A stretch of 64,000 nucleotides of DNA, taken from Setaria digitata (taxonomy: Eukaryota; Nematoda; Chromadorea; Rhabditida; Setariidae). The notes below the pieces were generated by a model. The model was not told the origin of the DNA and ran no database searches. It saw nothing but the letters and a program-made list of their open reading frames with translations. The position numbers and the translations under genes were made by a program. The DNA lies in contig RCAB01000078.1 in NCBI GenBank assembly GCA_003640385.1, positions 124,001-188,000 of the forward strand, written 5' to 3'. The stretch's first letter is position 1. Each line of letters starts with the position of its first letter. Shown in pieces: positions 51,001 through 63,000 of the stretch.

Positions 51001-54000
51001 TTTTGGCAGAGTGACTGTTTGTGACCTGAGGATGGATTTTGTCAGTTATTGTTGTAGTTAGCCGGTGTCATCCATCATTGCTACTATTATTTCGGTGATT
51101 AATTAACAACTGGCACTGAATCAGAAGGGACTTTTGCTGATTCTGAAACCGATCTTTTCGTCCATTTTCTCATTTTATATTCCTAGGGAAGTTTAAAAAT
51201 TTAAAGGATCAAATATCATCGAAGAGTTGATGTTATTCACCTTCACAATCGTCATCCTATTCCATTACCAACTGTTACCTTTCATTTATTATCGTAATCT
51301 GACTCTCATAACCGTAATACAATTGCAATTATCATAATACCATTATTATCATTATGTTATCATAATAAATAGAAAAACTAGATTTAATGCAAAAAATACT
51401 AGTTTATAAGGTGAATGGTGAGATATTTTGAATTGATATTCTTAAATTTCAAGCTTATGGAATGCATTTTCTATTCTAAAAAAATAATTTCTAAGATTCA
51501 TGGAACTGAAATGATTATTGCTCAACTTGTATAGCTCCAGTTCTCATATTTTCTAGTCTTTTCAGTTTTCTATTCCTTTATTTGAACTCTTGCAACATAA
51601 ATGTGTTTTGTGTTATAATTAACTCTATCTTAGACGTAAAATGTTTTATTTTTTTTTTAATATATAAAATCAGAAATCTTTTAATACATATTATCACAGC
51701 ATCCTAAATTTGTCTTATTTTCTCGTTGTTACAATTGTAACCTTATCTTCGGATTTCAAGAGGGAAAAATTATTAACAATTAATAAATTATATTTTAGCA
51801 TCATGATTTTTTTCTCTCATCAGTCCTAGGCTAATGCTAGCCTTGTTTTAGTTCCAAATTTCTACCAGTTTATTTAACAAAAGCAATGCGATTTATTGGC
51901 TCATTTGAGTGTGAAAGTTTCTGTACCTGAAAAAAACCGATAGGGAGATACAGAAAAGCGTCGAATTTCATTTTCACTAATCATTTATTTCACTCAAGGT
52001 TTGTCAATTGCTTGACTTTATAATTTACTTCCGACGAAAGGTGAGTTTTCGATTTGGAATATTCAATTATTGCTGATACGAAATTAATTTAGCAGTAGTT
52101 TCCAAAGTGAGAATTCATTTGGAAAATAGCGTTTTTAATAGCTCCTCGGTAGTGATAATATTATTATAGAGAATAATCTTTTTTTCGCTGTCTCGTTTTG
52201 TTTGTGAAAAAAGATTTTAAAGCCAAAAACAAAAGAGGAACATCATTTTTTAAACAGAGATGAGGAGATAATAAAAGAATACCTTAACCTGCATGTCCTT
52301 CAGGTGATATATTATCAAAAGTGTTTTACATTATTATCATAAATCGCCTTTGGAGTGGAAGAATGCTTCCTTTGTTCTCCTTGAGAAATTAATTAGTTTT
52401 TGGGAATGACAAATTTCATCCATTTGCTCTATTTGTAATTAATAGCTCAACAATTATTTTATGACCGTTTTATCAATATCACTTTACAAAAATTACTCTC
52501 ATCACAGTAATATTATTGCTCCTATTACCATAATTATTATTAAATTCATCTTTTTATTTATCCGATTAGTATCATTATGTTCAGTCAGTCTCATTGATCA
52601 CCATCCCCATTTGATATCTTTCGTTATCAAAATTACAGCACAAATTACAGCCATTCAAATGGTTATTGACTGTTGTTGAATTTCCCTCCACTGCCAATCC
52701 AGATAAACATTTGCAGTTATCTTATCTTTTTTTGGATTAGATTGTAAGCAGATAAGAGTTATCATTACTATACCACTGTGATTTCCGAGATTTCAAGCTA
52801 TTTGGAAAAATGAACTTAATTTTCAATATTCTTTTACAAAATCAATGGAGTTGAAGTTATCTTCTCTTATCATGTTGTAACAAAAGGAATTCCAGCTTAC
52901 TAGGATAGTTATAGCATCCAATGATGATAGCATTGATAACTCCAATTATTCAATCATTTCAGTTCTAATAATCAGCTCCTTCTGATTTCAAGTCTGAGTA
53001 GTAATTGATCTGCTGGAAAAACAGTTTCATCTCTCTCTGGTCTGTTTCCAAATATATTTTTGATATGATATTACTGTAAGAATATAATCATTCGATGGAT
53101 GCAGAAGTGGCATGTCGATTGACACCTGTCCTCAGGTAAACACAAATTCTCTGAAAGCTAAGGCAGCTAGTGATGCAACTATCCCTTCGCATAAAGGCAA
53201 TCAAAATGTCGTATGATGATATTACTCTGTCGCCTTATTACGTACGTCGACGCAAATTATTCTCTCAGGTGGCGTGCTTATTTCTTTTGACCTGTTTGAT
53301 TTGGACAATTAAGTGTTTCCCATAACTATTCCTAAAATTTTGTTTTGTGCTTTGCAGGTTGTTTTTCATTCAGTTTTACTATTTTGATATTGCAGATGTT
53401 ATCTTATCTTGTGGCCGACTACTTTAGTTTTAATTTATTTGGAAACAGTCGTTTCTATACCGCAAATTTTCAGAGATAAGATGCTTTGATTTCTTGATCT
53501 TTTTTTCCACTAACTTGTTCACATTTTAAGTCTTATACTTTTCTGATCCAAATTCAAAAAAATCACTCATTTTTCCAAAAATTCATTTACTCTTTCTTTG
53601 TTGCTCAAAACAACAAACTGCAAGGTTGAAATTTGAAACGGATTTAAAGTTGACCATTGGAAATGGTATCCAAACTTCTTGGAATTTTCGAAGTATATTT
53701 GCAAACCTTTCCAAACATTTGTTAGGAAACATAAAGCTTTTTTCTTTGTTATTGTCTACCTTTACGAAGTATTATTGTTTTTTAAGAAATAAATTTGAAA
53801 AGAAAAACTAATTAGTGTCGATTACTTGTGGCTGCTGACGAGAGGTTACGTATATAATACTATTGCCCTAAACTCTAAAATTGTCCCTGTTTGATCGTTC
53901 ACGAAAAACACGAAGGAATTTTTCTCATTGGTATGATTCGTGGTAAATTATGTAAATAAATTCAGTACTCAACAAAATCCGTCTCAATTTTTCTAAAAGT

Positions 54001-57000
54001 ATGGAATTTTTACTTTCTGGAGAAAAGAAATTTTTGGATACTTACGAAATTAACTTCAAAATTTATGTCTAAAGATCAAAAAATATTATATATATTGGAT
54101 TTAACTGAAAATTTAGAGAAAAAAATAAGCTATCGAATACCAACTGATCAAATTTCAATTATGTGTACAAAATCTCAAATTTTATAAGAAAAGTTAAATT
54201 ATAGGGATTTTTTGAATGCGTTGTTGTAATTCAAAACTTCAGTAATGGTATCTCTGAATTGTAAGTTTGAAACAAATTAAATTTACATTTCTGAAAAGAG
54301 AACATTGCGCTTATGGCGGATTTGATTTTATGTTAAAAGTAGCGGTTTGTTCCGTTTCTGTGTTTGAAAGGCTCGTTTATAACAGCAATTAATGGTTAGT
54401 TAATGATCAAACGAGTCCATGCAATAATTTATTTTTCGAATAAAATTGGATGCTTAATTATTTAACAAACATTATCATTAAGGAATAAATTATCAATGCA
54501 TTAGGATGAGATAAAATTTATGTTCGAAACATTTATTGGTGGACGATATGATGTGAATGAGCAGATGTGATGTGAATAGATTGCTGAATTACTCGTTGAA
54601 TTAAAATGTAATTGTGCCAAGGTGCAAACTTTCACTATAGATTTCAAATAAATCGAAAAAATTTGAACGAAACTCTTTGATAATGTAAATGCATAGGTAA
54701 TTAAGCAGTTGAAACTAATTAATGAAGTAGATGTATATAAATGGAAAGAAATGAACTGATCAATAATATATTTAATAGGAGTTTGATTTTTTACTTTTTT
54801 CAATCATTTATGTACTAATTGGTGCATAAATTAGTTCAGTTCTTTACACATTTGTAACAGTGTAAATTTGTCATCGTTCGTCAATGATTATGCATTATAT
54901 CAATCATGTGACTTAGGAAATTTCGAAGTTTTTTTTTTTTATTTTAATTTCAGACGGAAATTTAACACTTTTTCAAGTTAGTAGAAATCAGCAAACATTA
55001 ATTATTATTAACAATACACATTTTAGCAAGGAAATAGAAAATTCGCTAAATGAAATTAATAATTTTTGAAATTTCAACAAAGAATGCAACGGAAGAAAAA
55101 ATAACGTCATTTCTTTACTTTACATTACTTATTGATGGACATTTCTGTGTTTCGTTCTGCTTGAAAGCTTTGCCACTGAAGCTTCTTCTGCTCTCGAGGA
55201 TTTATTTTTCTAAGAAATAAATTCTCGAACTGTTTTATAATAATGAATCAAATCAAAGACTGCGATTGAAAAGCTTCAGTTATGTGGTGGACTCAAAAAA
55301 AATTTCAGTATGTCCGTTTCTTTCCTTCTTACTCTTTCAAATTCTTTGCATTTGGCAAAATTTTTGCTAATCTCTCCGATGTTGTTATTTGGATTGTCCT
55401 TTAGCTCAGATCGGAGTTCTTCTTTCCTTTTTTTAAATAGCTCGGGTAATGACTGTTTCGAAGCAGTAAAAATTTAAATTGCAAATTCAAAAATTAATTG
55501 TACGGAGGGTTTGTTTGATTAAACTTGTTTAAACTTTAACCATTTTGTCTTTTCGAAATTAACAGTTATAGAAAGATTAAAAAAACTAAACCTGGTATGT
55601 ATAATTTAGTTGATAAAAGTATGATTATGCGAAGGAAAAATAAGCTGAAAAAAGTAGCAAAATTATCGACTTATATTTCTTCAGTTATTTTAGACTTGAG
55701 CTGCTAATTTATTTAACAGAGGTGATTAGGTGAATGTCATCGTAGCTTCTTTTGGGATATCTTGGTAAGGTCTAGGGTTGTTAAATTGCTTTTCTTTTTT
55801 TATTGTTAGTAATATAAGATGATGAGGGATTATTGATTATAAAATAAAATACGGACTGTTGAGTTCCAGGACTCAGTAATTGTGAAATTTACCAAGGAAT
55901 ATTTTTCTAAAATTTCAACTTATGGATCAGTCGAGTACGAGTCTTCATAATTTTGATTCCAGAGAAGGTATTGGAAAGAGAAGGTATTGGAAGAAATATA
56001 GATTTCCGAGGAGTTCTGGAAGTTACTTTTTGTAGAAAAAAAACCTTCGTATTTTCTTATTTTATAAACTTTCATATTCATATAGTTTTGATAAATAACA
56101 TAAATGCTAACTGAAGTGGGTGTACAATTTTTTAAAAATTTGTTTTGGTTAGTTATTTTGAGGGTTGACGTAAAACAGTAGGGTGAACAGCGGTGCATCT
56201 TTCGGTTAGTTTGATCAAGTAGTCCATACCAAATTAAATTTAAATAAGATGAACATAAAACTTTCAAAGACCTTAATTTTCAAAAACTGCTCTTACGAAG
56301 GATAAAACTGATCAGCTTAACTTTATGTAATAACACCAAAAGTGTAATAATAAAATATTTTCGTTACATTAAATGTTTTTATGTGTAGAATAAAATAAAA
56401 CTATAACATATCCGATTAACAACACGCATATATCGGTGCACTATTTCAGTTTCTGATAATAAGTGTAATTTAGTAATATATTAATAGTCCTTGTATTCAC
56501 ACCTGTTTAGTTATCACAACAATACCTGCGAAAGCAATTTATGATTAAATGTGCAAATATAAACCGACTAAAATAGAAGTCTTACATAAGACTGCACTAA
56601 TATAGTAAATTATTAATTGCAAAATAAAAAAGAAACTTCCAAGTATTATGTCTTCGTTGATTTTCCTTCCAAATTAGCAAAGGAATCTTGTTATCAGTGG
56701 TTTATCACAGTATGTAATAAGTAGTGCGGGAAGGAGGTACAAAAATTTCCTCTCCTTCTTCATTTTCTCGTTGTCCTTATTTTCTCCCGAACGAGACTGT
56801 TTTCTTAAATATCGATTGATGATATGAAAGATATTAACAAAGAATTTGAAATATTGAAAAATATAGATCTAATAGAGACTATGACAAAATACAAGAAATA
56901 TCTGTAGTGCATACAAATTAGAATTTATAAAGCCATAATAACGTAGAACAAGTGGAACCGGAATCGGAAAAGATTCAGAAGATGAACCGAAAACTTTATG

Positions 57001-60000
57001 CATTGCTAATCATATCACATATGTTTGGAAATGACGAAACGAAATGCGAAAGACCGAGAAGTATTCTGTTGATAAGCTGATTAGGACTGGAAAATATAGA
57101 GTGATGAGAATAATCCATCAGATTACGGAACTAGAAATTTGCATAATACACAACGAATCTGTAGGGAAAATGCTGATTTAAATAGTTATGAAATAATTCC
57201 ATCAAGCTTTTTCTCGGAAGTTCGCTTTAGAAAATTGAATTTCTGAAAATGACGAATATAAATGCTCAATATTGTGGTTGTAGTCCTCCTGAACTACAGT
57301 CTTTGATTAATTAGCACTGATTAGAAGTTGCTCCTATCCCATAATTAGCCACAAGCAACTAGGCATCCATCTTTTCGCTATGATATTAAGTTAGATGAGA
57401 CCAGTTTCTCTCCTCACACTGTTCACTTCCTCCTGATGACATAAATATTGCGAGCCTTATTCGATACTGCTAATACTAATCCCGTTCATCGTGATTATTC
57501 CGATTCCCATTTCAAATAAAATCATTCTTTTTTTCCTCTCCCTGTCTCTTTTATCATTTTTCCGATGTTATTTAGTTGTTTAGCCTAGTTTTGATACCAG
57601 TGCTTTTTGTGAACACGGTAAAATGAGATAGGTACCCTCTGATCAAGTTCTATCCATTGCCATCATCATCATTATCAGAAATATGTTATACAATTACAAA
57701 TTAAATCTCTCATATGTTCTGCTCCGACTAATTCTTCCATATTACTCAAATTTTATTTACCATCGCCATCATTATCATTGTCGTCGCGATTGTCGTCATC
57801 ATCGCTGATTTATAAGTATAATGGAAGCACAGATGGAATTATCTCTCTATGCCTAGAGGTGTGTGCAGTGTATTTCTAGGAAACCTTATAAATCAACGGT
57901 TATATCCCGGTAACCGGTTTTCTTCAAATATCTGTTGCTGTGGAAATGAGAGAAAGTGATCTGAATTCACCGGAGATGGACGAGGGAACTTTTTTCACTT
58001 TTTTTAACTCTCCAGTTTTTGTTTCTGATCTGTTTGTCCGAGTTGTACTGAACTTGAATTTTAAGAACATTTTCAATTTGGATTCCTTATCACTTCCAAC
58101 TGTACTTTATTGTAGTTTGTAGACTTTTCTTTCTTTTGGCGAATCCGGTGTTTGTTCGCTTTTTTCAAATTAACTATTTTTAGATTTAGATTTTCTTATA
58201 TCACTTCTAAGTTTGTGGCTTGCATGTTTGGGCATTCTCGAACAAACATCGGGATGAGCTAAACGTAGACTACCAGAAATTAAAGATTGGTAACCAGAGG
58301 AGTGACTATATGACAAAGAACACAACTAAAAGACTTGAAATGAGTTTATTTCATTATATGCTTCAGTAAGCTCTAAGAGTAAGTTTGCAGAGGCGAATGG
58401 CAAGGAAGCATTAATCAATGAATTTAAAAAAAAAATGTAAAAAGAAAGGGAAAAATTGAATTCATGTTCAAGACTGCATGTACTTATTTAACAAAAAGTC
58501 CATTTTTTCACTTTTTTCCCGCAAAGAAAACTCATGAATATTACAGTGTCAACGTAAATTAATAGTTTGAAGGATGATAAATACTTATAAGGCTAAGCTA
58601 AAAATAAGAATTGAACGATAAGAAGTACATTTAGTGATGAGATTTACGTTTCAGAGTCGTTATCCCTCGATGGATCTCGATCGAAGGTATGAATACTGCA
58701 ATGCATTCCATGTCGAATATTACGACGAATATGGTTAGTTACGAAGTTTTTCCTTGAATTGAAAATGAAAAAGCAATTATATTGCCTTTAGTATGTGTCT
58801 TCAGAATGAGCGTACGGTCTGCCTTCATAGCACAAATTACCTTGGAGTGTCATTGAATTTGAATGTTATTTAAAAGCTTCAGTGGATTTGATAACCTTTG
58901 ATAGTGTAAGTAAAACGAATGACTGATATGATAACCGAATGCTTTTGCATTTGTGTGTTGAAGGCGCTACAACAAAATGTCTTTCCAGAATTTGGCTTGG
59001 TTTAACTTTTATTTTAAAAAATGAAGAAGTGAAACGAATATGTTGTAATGATTATGCTGCATCAGCATGTATATACGCTTTTGTGTTACATTGTGGTTCA
59101 GTGATTATCTTGATAAAGTAAAATTTGATACAAATTGACTCATTCTTGCTTAGGTAGTTTTTCTTCCATCAGTTCTAGTAGTTATGATTTTACTCTGCTT
59201 TCACAGTCTTTGTAATGCAGCAGCTATTTTTATTAATCTTTATCTTTTACTATGTTTCTGTGCTACATCGAACTTCTTGTATTCCGTATTCAGTAGGAAA
59301 AATTTTTCAAATTTTGGCTATGCAAAGTCTCTTATAATTCATTTCCTGTTCTGTTTTGTGAAAAATGGTTGCACTGGTGAAGAGATGAAAATATATTGAG
59401 ATAAGACTACTTTTGAACAGTTTGAACTCATTTTTGCTTTCTCAGTGCACACGTTTAGCATGTCGTCGTCTGAGAAAGGAAAAAAAGTTATTCAGAAGTG
59501 TGATCAGGTTCTCTTTTTAATTCCTTAAATCCATTCCCTCTCTATAAAGTGAATTTTTCTTCATCGAGTATTCTGTAGGCTAGCTGCCGAGCTTATATTC
59601 ACTGAAGATCGAGGCCTGTACTTTACACTTACTTTGAGGTAGTCTTAGCAGCCGATTTTTTGTTGTCTCATCCTTATCACCGAAGCAAAATTTTTGATAA
59701 CAATTGAACGATATAACAGCTTCATCCATTCAAAAGTCTACATTGCAAAAGCTTGCCTTATCGATCGATTGATCTCAGAAGCAATCAAGATTCTTACATG
59801 TAATTCAACTAATATTCAAATTTCTGCAAATTGGTCATTTCCGGTGTTCCACTTTTCACTATTATATAAACCATCATTTTTTATTCCATATATTCTTCAG
59901 GTCGTTCGGTCGGGGTTCCGGAAAAGGTACAGCCGTATCCTGGGCAGAGACTTCGTGATTGCTTAGATCATCGTTTGCGTCACCATGGCCTAGCACCATC

Positions 60001-63000
60001 TACAGTGTTATTTTTCGTAGAAAATTCCCGAACACCACTTCCGGATAATTGCGATGCCAATTTTCTAAGTGGTCAACGGATTGTTGCCCGAGGTAGTTTT
60101 ACATAATTTATTTGCATGAACTCTTTAATATTTTCATAATTTCCATATTTGCTTGGAAAATATAATTCGATTTATGCATTAATTGACTTTAAACCTTGAC
60201 ATTTTTTTATCCAAACAGTCAGTGGTAAGATTTTCCGAGATGGAACAAATAATTGCCAGTAAATCTATTAAGACAGAATTTTTTTGTAAGTGAAAGATCT
60301 TTTTGCATCTCTCACCAGGCTTGTTATACTTATCACAATTTGCATAATTTTAGATTTTCATTTCCTTCAAAAAATAAATTAAAGCTGTAGACTGTCATCA
60401 TTCTCGAGGTCATTCCATAATAATAGTAATAACCGGATGTTGTTTGGCATATATCAGTAGTACTAGTAGTAGCATTAGTACGAGGTATATTCACTCTTCA
60501 TGCAACAGTGTTACACTGGAAGGGAAATTTTCTTCCGCCCCATCAAATCAACTTTACCATTCCTTTCCCTTATTAGTTTTCGTTTCTCATTATCTGCCAG
60601 ACTAATATTTGATATTTGTTATTGGATTTCCTGCTCCATAATATATTATGATTATTCCTATTTCTTCCAAATCATTTTCACTTGTTCAACTATATTAATT
60701 CAGTGTCGTAATTGCAACCTTAATATTATCATTTTTATCTTGATAGCATAACTTCCACTTTATTATAATTTCTTCCTTAATATAGTATTTCATATCATCA
60801 CTTTTCTTAGTTCAAAAAATAAAGAAAAATCCTATAGGTTTCGTTTTTTCGGCATTATCAGTGGAGACTTGCTTATTAAGGTGTAACTGTTTATTGGCTT
60901 ATCACAGAAGTCATGTTTTAAGGCAGTTGCACGAAGGGGAAGATTGATCTTAAATTTAAAACTTATGATGATTCGAGACACATTTTTTGGTACAGATACC
61001 GATCTGTCAACTACTTGAAGTCAGCTGTAATAAAGGATTTAGATGCGCTGATTGCGCCGTAAAATCATATGTGCTCTAACATCGTTTTGCGTGTACTAAT
61101 GTGTGTGAGTGGAAACTCGGACTTCAAGTTGGGGACAGAACTGCTTCAAAGGACTTCAAGTTCAGATTCAAGGATTCCGTTTAGAATGGATACAACGCTA
61201 TGTGACGTTGGCATCTTCACTGGACATCTTATTCAAAGAAGCCGTTATAAAAAGACTTCATGAAAGATATAGAGAAAAGGACGGTAACTCCGGAACAAGG
61301 AGTGTTAATAACTCACTTGTCCAATCAACTAGGCCTGAAAATGAGTGATGCTTGAGTGGAAGACTCAGCCGTTGCATAGGCCTGTGTTTAAAAAATGGGA
61401 AAATTCAAGAAAGGATAATTCTGGCGCAATCTTTTTCACGCGTGAAGGAACGAGAGATGAGCGTTCTGGGAGATAATGTAAGCTAGGTGGTCACGGAGAG
61501 ACGTTTCAAGTGACTTTTTCGAGATAGGTAACTAAGTTCAATATTTTCAAAAATTTTATTGAAGAGGCTAATGTGATGCAGAAAGTTCGGCATAATTTGT
61601 TCCTTTAAATTGATCTTCCTTTTTCCACTTCAAGCAGAAATTGTGTATCAAAATAAACTGGTTTTGTGCAGTTTGGCAGATATCCTTGTCAGGTATCAAA
61701 TTTTTCTTTTTTAGAAAAAAATTCTTCAATTTATCCTTTTTTAATTGAAAAATTTTTTAAATTTTATGGAAGACCGAAATTCACAACATTGAATGATCCG
61801 TCAAGATGTTTTTCTTTCAGATGTAAAAATTTTATTTATTAGTGTTGCATGATGCTTACTTGGTGTTAAACAATTTCACATTCCTATTCATTTGTAATTG
61901 TCATTTCCTCTGCGCTCTACTTTGCTTAATCATTGAAAACGTATGATATTCATTTTCTGCTTTAAAATGCGAAACTTTTATCAACTTTTTTCCTCAAGAA
62001 GTTTCAATCCTGTATGTCGAAACACAAGGTGGCTTTTCTATGATATAATGTTTTAGGAAGTTTTTCAGACATAAGTAACAACAGCTGATGTCAAGTATGG
62101 GATTTTCCCGATTGAAAATAATTTGTGAAAATGAGGGCGTGAAGGGATTTGAGAAAGTTTTAGCAAACATACTCAGTTAGTTTTTTTCTACCGCTCTTGA
62201 CAGTTGTAGCGTTTTCCGTGTTGCTTTGTTGAAAGATAACCGTAATAGGTGGCAAATTTTGCATCATTTTTGTTTTTGCGATCTTTGACTTTTTCTTTAA
62301 AAATTCAGTAACTAGAATTTCTCATAAGGAAAAACAAAAAATATTTAGCAAAAGCAAAGAATTTTGAAACGCATTGTACTGATGTGCGATTTAAATCCTC
62401 TACTACGTGTGAAAATGTCAGTGGACTGAAACTTCATGTGATTAGACTGAAATAATCAATGAGTTGTAAGTCAACGTTGGACATGTACATGTGTCGTCTG
62501 TGATTTTTAGAATGTTAATTAGCGTTTAGAACCTGAACAAGCTACTGGAGTAATTGAATAATTAAGTAAAACTTATCAAAATATGAAAGGGGCATGATGC
62601 AATAACTGTCTTTGAATGTCAAAATCAGAAATAACGTTGTTAACATTACTGTGAGAAATAAGCTCGATATGGATTGGGTTAACAGTGCCACAACGAGTAA
62701 ATGTGGTACTATCAGCATTCCTGTGGAATAGGTATGGCTTTAATTGGGCAAACAGAAGCGTAACAATGCTGCAAAGGAAAAAGCGAGGTATTTTAGACTT
62801 ACTGAGATTTGTCTAACCAGCAGATTTTTCTTAATAGACTGAAAGGTTATTTAGAAGTTTTTAAAAGAAGAAATTGAGCAAGCGTAGTGTTATGTTTGGG
62901 AAGAGAAATTTGTTGGAGTTCGATCTGTCCGCACTCCCTCATCAGTCTGTATCTCATATACTTGCCGGTAGCATTCCATTCGGTTTTAAGGGAATTAAAC

